Source: Limonium bicolor
Taxonomy: Eukaryota; Streptophyta; Magnoliopsida; Caryophyllales; Plumbaginaceae
Assembly: GCA_023374045.1 (NCBI GenBank)
Contig: CM041778.1
Coordinates: 285,363,533-285,427,532, forward strand
Length of the DNA stretch: 64,000 nt
Direction: 5' to 3'
Of the stretch, positions 46,822 through 58,012 are shown one piece after another. Numbering within the stretch: the first letter of the stretch is position 1; each line of letters starts with the position of its first letter. Below the pieces are notes generated by a model that was not told where the DNA came from, ran no database searches, and worked only from the letters and a program-made list of their open reading frames with translations. A program made the translations under genes and the position numbers.

Positions 46822-48302
46822 GAGTATGAAGTTGGACAAGCATCAAACAACATGAAAGAGAAGTCCATACCTGATCCCTTTACCCGCATTTTATCTGATA
46901 GAATTAATATTGCTGCTAGCATGACTATTGAGCATGATTCTGGTTGCTTGGATAATCTAAACTTTGTGTTAAATGATGATAGTGAGAGCTTACTTTCGTC
47001 TCTGTGTCCTTTAAAATCTGTTTGCTTGCTTAGTAGTTGTGATAACCAAATTAGGGAAATTGAACCTAGTTGCTTCGATCAGGCTGTGAAAGAAACTAGG
47101 CGGAGAGATGCTATGAGGGAAGAGTTTAAGACATTAGATAAAAATCAGACATGGGTTGTAGTAGATTTACCAAGAGGGAAGAGACCTGTTAAGTGTAAAT
47201 GGGTATTTAAATAAAAATACAGAGGGGATGGTAGTTTGGAGAGGTGTAAGGCAAGGCTAGTGGCGAAAGGGTTTACTCAGAAACATAGAGTAGATTATCA
47301 GGAGACGTTTTGCCCTGTAGTTAAATTTACGACCATCAAGGCCTTGGTAATTATTGCTGTCAAAAGAAATTGGGTGATAAATCAATTAGATGTAAATAAC
47401 GTGTTCTTGCACAGTGAGTTGAAAGAAGATGTGTATATGGAATTACCAGAGGGATACGATGTCAGAGACACCAATTAGGTCTATTTGCTTAAGAAGGCAC
47501 TCTATGGCCTGAAGCAAGCTTCAAGGCAGTGGCACCAAAAGCTCAATACATTTCTCAAAGATTTAGGCTTCGTTCAATCGCTTAATGACTATTATCTTTT
47601 TACCAACAAATGAAAAAATGGTGTATGTTTCTTAGTAGTGTATGTGGACGATATTAGTTGGCTGGTGATAATAGTAACTTGATTAAATAAGTTAAAGAAA
47701 AACTGAACAACAAGTTTCAGATTACGGATTTGGGAAATTTGTCACTATTTCTTGGAATGCAGTTTCTGTATATAGACCAGGGGGTTGTTCTCACGCAAAA
47801 AGGCTATGCAGAAGAATTGATTAGAGAATTTAATGATGCCAATAACAGTAAGGCTGTTGCTGGCCCTTTAGAACAAAACAGAAAATAGTATAAGAACTAG
47901 GGTGAATCACTTGCTGACCTTTCTGCTTATAGAAGATTGGTAGGAAAGCTAAGTTATTTATCACACAGCAGACCTGACTTATGCTTCTCCATACAAGTTT
48001 TAAGTCAATTTCATGAAAACCCCACTGATGAACATTATAATGCTGCTTTACATACAGTTAGTTATGTTTCAGGTACATTAAGTTATGGCTTGTTGTTCCA
48101 CAAAAGGAAGGATTTTGATCTTGTTGCATTCTGTGATGCAGATTGGGCTAGCTGTCTAAACACTCGGAGATCAGTCAGCGGATACTTTATCCAACTTGGA
48201 GGGAGCCCACTTTCCTGGAAATCGAAGAAACAGACGAAGGTAGCATTATCATCAGTGGAGTTTGAGTATCGATCGATGAGGCAAGAGACAACGTAGATAG
48301 CC
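46822..48302 (+). pseudogene. Copia-type pol remnant: reverse transcriptase to RNase H
   Basis: The reading frame opens upstream of a Copia RT and shows [49 protein letters not shown] and YVDDI in order. After a frameshift near 47650 it continues LGMQFL, YRRLVGKLSYLSHSRPDL, then the RNase H pieces FCDADWASC, SGYFIQLGGSPLSWKSKKQ and EYRSMRQ. Stops interrupt it at about 47212 (TAA), 47476 (TAG) and 47611 (TGA), among others. The left end is cut by element III, and the right end stops within RNase H where an LTR starts at 48303. It is the oldest layer seen here. The lineage within Copia is not certain. Confidence 0.93.
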
Positions 48303-49472
48303 TGAAATACCCCTAACCATTAAATAATTAAATAATGGGAATTAAAGGTTTGTTTGGGGGATTATGAAACCCTAAGAAAGCACAGAAACACTTAGGCATT
48401 AAAAATGCACCTAAACTCCTTAATGTCAAAAACGTGTGTTAAGTAGGACATTGGGTTAACCAAGTTATATAAGCTATAAAACTCATAGCAAGTCAACTAA
48501 TGATCATGATATGACCCTTAGAACATAAGTCCCAGGTTAGATTTCCCAGATTACGCAAGTGCCCGGGAGAAACGCTTAAAGCACAAAAAGGTCCCGAAAG
48601 TCCCTGGAATGTCTCGGGAATGTGTTTTGGGTCTATATAACCCAACGTAACACCTATAAATACTCTAATATATATGTATACTCATTAATATCACATTAGT
48701 AACTCTAATTCAGATATTTACAATTTTTACATTAAAATATTAAGGGAATTAATAAAATAATCAAGAAATGCAAAATCAGGTCTCAGTTGATCAAGTTGGT
48801 CAACATTGACCATTGACCATGAAAATGACCAAGTAGGAGCCGGCCACACAACCTTCCATCAGTCTTACATTACCTAACTTATCTTCTCATAATGGTATAC
48901 CTTTACCTTTACATTAAAATACATAAAAGTTATACTTTACATAAAATAATAAAAGTGTGTCTACCACTTAACCTACCTATTCCACTTACCTCCATCCTTC
49001 CCAATCGATTGATCCCTGAATTGTAGCCCCTCTTCTGCCTCATTCAAGCATCCATACAGCCATGAACAAGGGAGAACCTCTCTTGTGAAGGTAAACTCCA
49101 AAAATGGTGATTTATGCCATTTTCTTCATCTTTCTTTCCTCTTCCATTGATATAATTTCAAACCACTTTCTCCCACACATCTAGCACGACCTATTATTCA
49201 AATTGAAGGTCCAAACTTTGTTTGAAACTCAAAGGAAAGGAAGAAGTAAGGTAAGAACACTTATTAAGGTAAAAACATGCTTTAAACATGTAACTCTTTC
49301 TTCTCTTCAAATCCGGTTGGATTCCTTTGTTCCATAGGCTTATTTTATCCTCATTTAAATACTTGACCAGTTTATATATCAAGATGTTCAAGGATTAGTC
49401 AAATCCAACCTTAAAACACCATTTTAGGTGTTTTCAAAGAGTACATCTTCTAGCCTTGTTCTTATGCTATTT
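48303..49472 (+). mobile_element. LTR 5' segment, related to the LTR of element III
   Basis: Starts TGAAATACCCCTAACC directly after TAGCC in the Copia RNase H, and its first 150 bp resemble 9233-9390. It is AT-rich with pyrimidine-rich leader-like sequence around 48960-49010. At 49473 another LTR start interrupts it, so its 3' part should lie beyond the window. No genes are seen. Confidence 0.75.
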
Positions 49473-49984
49473 TGAAATACCCCTAAATTAATTTAAATTA
49501 ATTTAGGGGATTTCTTTTATTAAAACCTTAAATAATACTATTAATTATTATATCATAGTATGGGATTGTGAATAATAAATCATTAAATCCTTATATGAAA
49601 TTATGAAAATTAAATCATGGGATTTCTTCCATTTAATCTTAAAGAATATTATTAAATATTGGATTACTATATATTATTATATAGTATTATGAATTTAATA
49701 ATAAGATTTATAAGTCAATAAATCTTGGAAAAAATTCTAAACACTCCAAGTATATTATAAAGATTTTAGAAAGAGTTGGAACATTGTTTTGAAACATAGA
49801 AGTCAATATAAAATCCTAGAAACCCTAAAGCTTCTCAAGCCTTGCTAGGGTTGACTTTTTTAGAATGGTCAAACCAGCCCATTAAACCTATACCAATAAA
49901 TAGGTTATGGAAAACCATGAAGATCGATAAAAAGAACGTCAAAAACGGATCATCCTAGCCAAAGTTATGATAAAATGAAGTTTA
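49473..49984 (+). mobile_element. Nested LTR 5' segment
   Basis: Starts TGAAATACCCCTAAATT after TATTT (49468-49472). Very AT-rich; no ORF. It is interrupted at 49985. Confidence 0.6.
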
Positions 49985-50187
49985 TGAAATACCCCAAACC
50001 TTAATATAGTAATGAACTATCTAATAAGGATATACGAAGGCTAGAACGTGCCTTAGAAACATTAGAAGAAGTGTTAAACAACAATTTACACCAAAACATG
50101 CTTTAGGAACAATTAGAGCAAAAAGGTGTTTTAAAGAGCACAAATAAATTAGGGAACTACCAATAAGTTCCCAAGGGATTTCAAATG
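49985..50187 (+). mobile_element. Nested LTR 5' segment, similar to the LTR of element I
   Basis: Starts TGAAATACCCCAAACCTT and then shares AAGGCTA and GTGCCTTAGAAACAT with the sense strand of the element I LTR start (minus strand of 14150). It is interrupted at 50188. Confidence 0.6.
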
Positions 50188-53100
50188 TGAAATACCTCTA
50201 ATATTAGTAATACGCATTAAGCGGAATTAGCGTTTAAACCGAAAATGCACCTTAGAGCACAAAAATGTGCTTTAGGGGAAAATGTGTTTTAAGAAACCAT
50301 AGAGATTTCATGACCTCAATAAGGATCCAAAGTGAATACATAAGTCTTATAATCAAGCTAAGAACATTATGAAACCATTACCAAAGGAAACCAAGCTCAG
50401 AAACAACTCAAGACAAAAATATGCCTTAAAAACCCCTTAAAGCATATTTTGGATATATTGTCTTATGAATGAGTCTTGGATGGTTTTAAAGGCTTGATTA
50501 TACGTGAATGTACTAAAATAAAATTATAAAATTATTTGCAAAGCAAACCAAACTCTAAAAAGAGTTAAGACACAAAAAGGAGCCCGGAAACTCCTTAAAA
50601 CGTATTTTTACAAATTGCCTTCGAAATTGGTTTTGAGTGGCTAGTTGGCCTTGTATACATACTAAAATACATGTGTACTACCTAATATCATATTAGGAAT
50701 TTAATTAGAAGATTTTACCAAAAATTTTACAAATATAATATTTAATGTGAATAGTAACCCGAAATAGTGCCCATTTAGTCAAACGTTGACCAAGAATGGT
50801 CAATGGTCAAAAAATTGACCATCCTTGACCAACCCAGTCGGAAGCCACAATAATGAGAAGGCCAGCTTGCATAATCAATCATCCTAAAAGCTTGCCTAAT
50901 GTGGAGACTTTTTTGTTACTTTATATATTATAACATTACTTTACATTTTCTTTACTTTTCATATTCTTTTTCATCCCATTCAACGATTGCCTATCATTCC
51001 TTTCATTTTCTCCTGTCCCAAAGTGGCTCTTCAACAATGAGAAGCTCCCTCCCTTCTCTTACCTTGGTTTTTCTCCATTGTTGCCATTTAAGAGCTTAAA
51101 GAACACATTATCTTGTAGAAATAATAACTTTCTCATCTTAAGTCCAAATCACAAGCTTGATAGCTCGTTGGAATCCTTTTCAAGAGCTTTACAACCATAG
51201 CTCATGAGCCCCCAGATTCTTAGGAAAAACCACGAAGAAGTGCCTTTGATTCTCGAGGTAAAACATTGCCTTCTTGAAAACTTCTTGTTCTTTGGTTTTT
51301 GTTACAACGATTGGCATGGGATACTAACCCATCTTATTCTTCATCTTTTTGTATAATTTTGGAGCCAATTTCTCTAGCAAATTGCTGTCAAAATTTCTAA
51401 GGAAAAAGCTTAAATATTAAGCTAATGGTTAATATACAAGGTAAATCTTACAACTACCTATTTCAAGGTTCTAATTGTTGATCTATATATGATCTAACAT
51501 ATTGTTCATCTTTTATTTATTGCCGAAATTTTGGTGATTAATATTCAGTTTTTAGCTTATTAAAAAGTTAATGTTTATTAAATCTAAGAATAGATTTATA
51601 CTCTTTATGATATAAGCTTCAAGTTAAGCTATCATAATATACAAGAAAAATTCATATACTATAATTTATGTGGTGGCCAAAAATTAGGAGGTTATATATG
51701 AGTTATAAAAATGATCTAACTTAGTTAAATTAAAGGAATTAGTATAATTAAGAGTAATATGTAAAATTTGAGAAGTTTAGGTTACATATATCAAGACCGA
51801 AAATATATATAGTTAATATGTATTTTTGAGTTTATGTGATGAGAAAATAATTGTAGAATTAAGTTTACAATTTATAAAGAGTTTATAAGTGTTATAAGGA
51901 TATTATAAGGTTTTTGGTATATTTAAGGATAATAAAAGATGGTATTTATATACTATAACATTAGATAACTAAATCTGGTGGTTTAGAGATGTTTAAGAAG
52001 ATTTTTGATGTTCAAAAATCTGTAGGTAAATTAGTTACGAAAATTAGAAATTAATTAGAGTTAAATTGGTTAATAAATGAGTTAGGATAAAAGAAAAGAC
52101 CACAAGGGTAAAATGGTTTCCCTGGTCAAACGTGGTCAAACTTGGTCAATGACAGTTTATAAAATGTTTAGAGGAGCTAGAACAAAATTGGTAGCAAAAG
52201 ATTAGTTATTAAAAGGATAAAGGAATAAAAAGTTAAGTTAAATTAACTTTAGGGTGTAATTTTGTAAATTATGGAAAGTTAGGGGGTTTGACCATAAAAG
52301 ACTGGTCAAACTTGGGTATATTTTGGTAATTGACCAAAAGTATAAAGAAATTAATTAAGTAAGACTTTGGATGGAATTAGAAATATAAATAACAAGTTTA
52401 GAACTTATTATGAGTAAAATAGAAATTAAAGGAAAACTATGGGAAAGGAATGTAAATAACACATTTTTATGTGTTTATAAGGTTAAGGAAATTAAATAAA
52501 GAATTTAGAATCAAGTTGTAAAAGAAACAGAGTTAAGACAGGGTTAAACGAGACCCGTATATAAATTAAAGTATACGAGGGGTATACCCGTAATTTAATA
52601 AGTAAAGGAGAAATCAATACTTAAAGTATTTTTAATGAAAGTACAAGTTATATTGGATAAAAGAAAAAATACGTATGATACTCCAGTATCATACGGACGT
52701 ATAAGAAAAATTTTAGTGTACATCAATAGTACTCGTATACGTGAATAGTATACGTATACATGAATAGTAAATATGTATACATGAATAGATACGTATACTG
52801 ATAGTAACTACGTATACGTGAATAGTTTACGCGATGTATACTTGAATAGTGAAATACGGTGAATAGTAAAATACAAGGCCGTATAATAAATAGTGGAATA
52901 CAAAGACCGTATAAATGAATAGTGAATAGGATGAAGTGAAAAATACTAAAACCTAATACGGTTCGTCGTAAGTCTAAAGTTGCTAACTGTGCAACTAAAT
53001 AACTGCTAACGACGTTAGTATGTTAATGAATTAGGATTGAGTTTTAAAACGCTCCTAAATGAACGAACCCGTTTAACGGTATATTATTATACCCGGGTTA

Positions 53101-53420
53101 ACCTAGGAAGAGGTTTAAGTTGAAAAGAGAACCAAATTAGTTCTAAGACACAGGATACTAATACTAGTTCTGGTTACAGATCTAGATAAGTCAGAGGCGT
53201 TCGGCGGATTAGGCGAACGAGGGATTAAGAGCTTGCCAATCTCCGGTGTACGGTATATGGGATTTTGTAGCTTGTTTGCTAACGAGGTCTACCTTGGTTT
53301 GTGTGCTATGTGTTATTGTGATACGACCAAACATGATTAAGCATGAAACCAATTTATTGTATTGTTATTGTGCGTACATTGCACACCAACACGATTTGAT
53401 TCAGAGCTTGTTCAACTATG
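50188..53420 (+). mobile_element. LTR body (innermost of the stack), left of element V
   Basis: Starts TGAAATACCTCTAATATT after AAATG. The sequence continues past element V at 63191 and still has not reached a GTTACA-type end at 64000. Allowing for V, more than 4.0 kb of this LTR is visible, in keeping with the 4.3-5.3 kb of its neighbours. Leader-like TC-rich sequence is at 50930-51090 and a tandem repeat at 52660-52925. No gene is seen. Confidence 0.65.
52660..52925 (+). repeat. GTATAC/TGAATAGT minisatellite
   Basis: Some ten degenerate units combine ATACGTATAC (palindromic) with TGAATAGTA, with a period of about 20-25 bp. They grade at the right into units of the form CGGTGAATAGTAAAATAC. 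Confidence 0.8.
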
Positions 53421-54193
53421 TGTTATACCCAAAATTTCAACCCCCCCTGGAGTGGTCTCTAAGGCATACGTGTTACAAAGGGCAAAGTGGTCAAAATGCA
53501 CCAATGCAGGATTTCCAAAGGACATTATCGGGGTTTTCTATTTTCATATGACTTGTTCATTATCTCCAAACACTTCTAAATATCATAGTCATTATGAAAG
53601 GTATTTCATGATTTTCTGATAATATTTATTCTGGAAATTTAGCTTTTAATTCATATTATAAGCTAATTTCTTTAATAATTAACACATGAAATAGCCTCAA
53701 AATAGAAATTAAAAGGTTTCCAAAATTGAAATAAAATTGTCACATGGTTACCATGACTACATACAGTCATAAACCTGAAATTATTTTATTGGGAACCTTA
53801 TCCCAAAATTTAAAAGAGAAATTCAATCATTTTTGCAATTTTCTCTCTCCTCCGGAAAATACCGAAATCAAAACAAAATGTCATGCAATTTTAACACAAG
53901 ATAGAGGATGATTTTTAGAGACTAATTCCGTTGGAATTTCGTTATTTCGACTTTCCAATAATTAGTTATGAATTATGGGAGATTCCATATTGTGCGATTT
54001 TTATCTAATCGATTATTTATCAAAATAATCCGATTCCAACTCTCAAAATTCCTAAAAATCATTCTTTACCTTCAGTTAAATTTTCATAATTTTTATCGGC
54101 TTGCAACATATTCTAAAAAATCAGATTCCCTTAGAGCACAAAATCAGTCTTTTAGATAAAGATCTTGCTCTATCAATTTGACCATGCTCTTTC

Positions 54194-54200
54194 TATAAAA
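54194..54200 (+). promoter_or_regulatory. TATA box of element V 5' LTR
   Basis: TATAAAA within CTTTCTATAAAAGGACC. Transcription would be expected to start about 30 bp downstream, near 54225-54232. The 3' LTR copy is at 61907-61913. Confidence 0.7.
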
Positions 54201-54784
54201 GGACCCCCCAAGAACGAACTAGGGCAGAGGAGAACACTTCTAAAGTCAGAAAACACAGCCACAAACTTTCTCCCCACGTTTTAACACTTCCAAGCCTCAA
54301 ATCAATACCGAAACACTGCAGAAATCACCCCGAAATCACCAAAAACTCATCCTTTCTTCTCCTATTGAACTTCCAAGCACCAAAAACACATAAAACCACC
54401 ACAAAAACAGAAGAGAAACGTCCTTAACAGCATAAAGAAGAAGGAGTCAGAAGCACAATTCGAAGTCAATCCAAAATCGGCATCAACGAGGCACCAAAAG
54501 ATCCCCGTTGTGAAGAGTCTCATCAAATCTGAAGGTAAAACAGGTTGAAGTCATGTTTTTCTGACTTTGTTCAACTTTAACTACTCTGTGTTAAAATTTG
54601 GAGTCGAATTGACTTTTTATCGCTTCTGAATTAGCGTTTGTTTTCGCTTCTGCTCAATAACTTGTTTGCTAAGTTTCGTGTTTAATTCGAATTCAAATTG
54701 TAAACTTTCAATCACTAACATGTTTAGAATCTTTCAGGCTACCTACCCATAAAATTTGAGCCAGAAACACCGGGAGCCACCCAA

Positions 54785-55050
54785 ACGCCGCTGTCCGAGG
54801 GCGGTTCGCACCCACGGACGCTATGTCCGGGGTCCCGGACGCCCTGTCCGAAAGCCGGACGCCCCCGGACGGTGGCGGGATATTTTTATTTTCAAAATTT
54901 AGGGTTTTATAAAACATGTCCGGGCCCACGGACGTCCTGTCCGTGGCCCCGGACTTTTCAAAATCTCGTTTATGTTTAAATTTGACTTTACTGTGTAATT
55001 AAGTTAACTAGGGTCCGTAGGTTCGGACATTAGGTCCGTAGCCACGGACG
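54785..55050 (+). repeat. GTCCG/CGGAC hairpin cluster in element V LTR
   Basis: Short GTCCG and CGGAC words are repeated more than ten times. The best pairing is 54918-54933 with 54939-54954: a 16-bp stem with one mismatch and a 5-nt loop. It lies in the predicted leader RNA, some 560-820 nt after the expected start. The 3' LTR copy is at 62505-62765. Confidence 0.75.
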
Positions 55051-55478
55051 AAAACAAAACTTGACCTAATTCTGCCTCCGAAACCCTAGTTTAAGTATTT
55101 TAATTTCCACTTTAATTTTCTGTCAAAAAATGTTAAAAAATAAAAAAAACAGAAGCGCGCACTTAGGTTAAAAACGACTCGTAATAAGCCGTAATTAAAC
55201 TAAGTAGAGGAAAAACGACTTCTAGGGGTAATGAAAGTAATTGAACCCTAATTAAGTCGAATATCAAGCCCCCGAACCCGAACTCTCCTTTCCTAATTTG
55301 ATCTAGGTTAAAATTAGGTGGCGACTCTTAATAGGTTCCAGTGAGCTAGCTTAGGTTTTAATAATTTTGTTATATGACATAGTTATTAATCTTAGGTTAT
55401 AAGTGGACCTAAAACCCGGTTAGATCCTAATCAACTTTAATCAACATAGGATAGGGTTTAAAATCGAGGCTCACAGAC

Positions 55479-55496
55479 TGGCGACTCCGCTGGGGA
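55479..55496 (+). other. Primer-binding site of element V
   Basis: TGGCGACTCCGCTGGGGA begins three bases after the LTR end. It is the type reported for Tat/Ogre-lineage elements, attributed there to tRNA-Arg; the tRNA assignment is from memory and not checked. Confidence 0.8.
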
Positions 55497-56743
55497 TAAA
55501 TTCTTAATTTTAACTTGTTTAATTTTAAGAAAGAGGGCTTAACTCGAAAAATTGTTTATTTATGGCTTTATTACTTTGTTTGTTTACTTTCGTGCGCACC
55601 TTAAATTTTTGCACCCTTGCATCATATGAGAGCGAGGGTCCACACAAACCAGTTTCACCCCGGGACCCATCTAGGGTCCCCTGTCAGGGACTCACACCTT
55701 TTAGGTGATGTGAATAAGCGGGGGAAAAGAGGAGGATGTCGTCTAACCACATCCCCTTAATACCTGGGCTTTAGCCCCAAGCGTTTTCCTGGCAGTGTCC
55801 TTACCTAGCCTATTGTTTGGTCAGTCAAAGACCCGACCGTAGACGCACACCTTCAGGTGATGTGAAAAAGTGGGGAAGCCCAAAGAGAATAGCGTGCAAG
55901 CCCTATTCCTTTGTGGTGACCTGGGCCCAAGCCCCAAGCACCTCTCCGGATCGATCCATACCCAAATTGATTAAACCGTCAAGTAAGGACATGTTGAATT
56001 TGTGTGGGCCCTGTTTGCCTGTATGATCGGCCCACTACCCAGTCTAGAGATTGATAGGAACTTTTCCTACATCAACTCAGCCCAACCCGATATCGCGGCT
56101 TAATTGTTTGCGGCCCAAAGGCCCTGCTTGATTTGAATGTGTGAGTTATTTGTTCGGGCTTCGGCCCAAAAGTTTAGATTTAGGTGATTTATCTTTCAGC
56201 CCAATTTTAATTATCAATTTAGTTCTAGGCCCATGAAAAACAAATCCACCTAAAGCAACCCATGAAAATCCATCAGGCCTTTCCATTTCAAGGCTCATTC
56301 TAGTCTAGGAAGACTTTTCACTCGGGCTTTGACCCAAAATCCTAGACATGGGTATCATCTTTTAGGCCCAATCAGAATTACTTGGCCCAAAATCCAATTC
56401 ACATCAAGATCATGGTTTAGAAATCATTTTGGCTCATGCGCTTTACTTCTAGCCCAAACACATTCTGGCCCAAGTGCCCAATTCTCAAAACATTCCAGCC
56501 CAAGAGCCACGATCTTCAAACATTTCGTCCCAGGAGCCAGTTCACAGCTCATGAATCATTCCGGCCCATGTGCCTCTCTTCCAACTCATTTCGGGCCTCA
56601 GTGCTTACCCACAATCTTCAAAACATTCCAGCTCATGTGCTTTTCTTGCAGCCCAAACAAGTTTTAACCTACAACTTCTTCACGGTCCAGAATTTTAGCT
56701 CAATCCATTTCTGTTTTCCAACAGATAAGCCCGAATCCCAAGT
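55497..56743 (+). other. Long untranslated leader of element V with repeats
   Basis: About 1.25 kb separates PBS and gag. At 55620-55960 two diverged copies of a module carry CACACCTT-(loop)-AGGTGATGTGAA followed by a GGGG run. At 56020-56700 a degenerate repeat of about 45 bp is rich in GGCCCA and AGCCCA words (roughly 20 GCCCA-type words). No convincing ORF; those at 55817 and 56329-56795 reflect the repeat. A long leader ahead of gag is usual for Ogre-like elements. Confidence 0.6.
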
Positions 56744-58012
56744 ATGGCAGAGGGAGGAAACCCAGTCAGCATGGAGGCCCAGTTTGCAGCCTTAGAGCAG
56801 AGGTACAGAGCCGCCTTTGATGCCATGGAGGCTAAGTATGTCACCATCATCGAAGAGCTGAAAAGCAAAATCAATTCCCTTGAGGTTGGTCATCAGGAAA
56901 ATATTTCAGGAAAGATTGCTGACTCTGGGAACGAGCATGACCACGTCGAAGCTAACTCCATTGGGGCCCAGGGTGCGCGAGGATTCGTAGGGGAAGCCGC
57001 CCCAGATCACCAGCTAACTGCAGAACTCGAGAAGGTTCTGAAAAGGATCGAGCGCATGGAAAAGGCTAGCAAGCCGGCTGGTTTTGATTACTCCTCTATG
57101 GCATCGTACCCCGAGGTTGATCTCCCCCCAAAGTTGAAGTTGCCCACACTTGCTCTATACAAGGGTTCCTCAGACCCGCAGGTCCATCTGGCGATGTTCG
57201 ATAGGGAGATGTCCATCCTCAGGTTAAATGACATGCAAAAGGCCAAGGTCTTTGCCCGTTACCTCGATGAAACACCTCAACGTTGGTATTTGACTCAGAG
57301 GATGAACACTAAAACCTACGAGGAGGTTTGTGAGGCTTTCTTGCACCATTTCGAGTATGCTAAGAATCTCGAAGTCACCAGGTCCGACCTTGCCAGCACT
57401 CGGCAGAGAGACAGTGAATCAATGTCCGACTTCATCAAACGGTGGAGGATGAAGGCCGCTGCTATGCCTACAAAAATGGATGAGCAAGAACAGATTCGAA
57501 TGATTGTGGACAATATGCAGAGACAATACAATAACGAGCTGAGTTGCACATACTTCCCTAATTTCGACATGCTGATGGGACAGGTAAGAATCATGGAAGA
57601 AAAGATTCACAAAGGCGAGCTGAAGCTGGAACAACCCAAAGCCCAGGGTGTGAGTATCGAGACCTTTAAGTCAGGACCGGCCAAAGCAGCTCAAGTTTCA
57701 TACCAAGTGAGCACCATACAAAAACCTAGTGCTGTAAAGCAGAACATCAAGGCCTCACCCCGATCCAAGAGGTTCTCTGCACCGAGACAGTTTACCGACA
57801 TTGGCCGGCCTCTCAGTCAAGCACTCGTGAAGCTACAAGAGCTAGACCTACTACAACCTCTCACACCTAGCCCTGGGATCACCCAAGCCGGGGAACATCT
57901 CCATCAGTTCTGCCAGTTTCATCAACTACCAGGACATAGTACTGACGACTGCAGAGCATTGAAGCACAAGATTGAGGACCTTATCGAGCAAGGACTCCAG
58001 TTTGTCGAGTAG
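56744..58012 (+). CDS. gag: Gag protein of element V (Tat/Ogre-type, TR-GAG)
   Basis: An intact 422-codon ORF starts MAEGGNPVSMEAQF. Residues 10-50 and 90-115 are likely coiled coil (heptad-like Leu/Ile with Glu/Lys). Residues 130-320 hold the retrotransposon gag core: LPTLALYKGSSDPQVHL, MQKAKVFARYLDETPQRWY, SDFIKRWRMKAAA and LSCTYFPNF. Near the C-terminus CQFHQLPGHSTDDC is the zinc-finger-like motif (C-x2-H-x3-GH-x4-C) usual in Tat/Ogre gag, followed by LKHKIEDLIEQG. Gag forms the particle that packages element RNA. The frame stops after FVE with no pol downstream, so reverse transcriptase and integrase must come from a relative. An open frame in a young copy fits recent activity. I chose the first ATG of the frame; an upstream overlapping ORF in another frame has no gag features. 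Confidence 0.93.
   Translation: MAEGGNPVSMEAQFAALEQRYRAAFDAMEAKYVTIIEELKSKINSLEVGHQENISGKIADSGNEHDHVEANSIGAQGARGFVGEAAPDHQLTAELEKVLKRIERMEKASKPAGFDYSSMASYPEVDLPPKLKLPTLALYKGSSDPQVHLAMFDREMSILRLNDMQKAKVFARYLDETPQRWYLTQRMNTKTYEEVCEAFLHHFEYAKNLEVTRSDLASTRQRDSESMSDFIKRWRMKAAAMPTKMDEQEQIRMIVDNMQRQYNNELSCTYFPNFDMLMGQVRIMEEKIHKGELKLEQPKAQGVSIETFKSGPAKAAQVSYQVSTIQKPSAVKQNIKASPRSKRFSAPRQFTDIGRPLSQALVKLQELDLLQPLTPSPGITQAGEHLHQFCQFHQLPGHSTDDCRALKHKIEDLIEQGLQFVE

Larger units (their letters stand above)
53421..55475 (+). mobile_element. 5' LTR of element V
   Basis: Contains a TATA box at 54194-54200 and a GC-rich hairpin cluster at 54785-55050, and ends CGAGGCTCACA four bases before the PBS. The 63-aa ORF at 53968-54159 repeats identically in the other LTR only because the LTRs are near-identical; it has no recognisable domain. 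Confidence 0.94.

Noticed and set aside
53968..54159. 63-aa ORF present identically in both LTRs of element V (also at 61681-61872)
   Set aside because: Identity is explained by the LTRs being near-identical copies; it lies upstream of the TATA box and has no domain.
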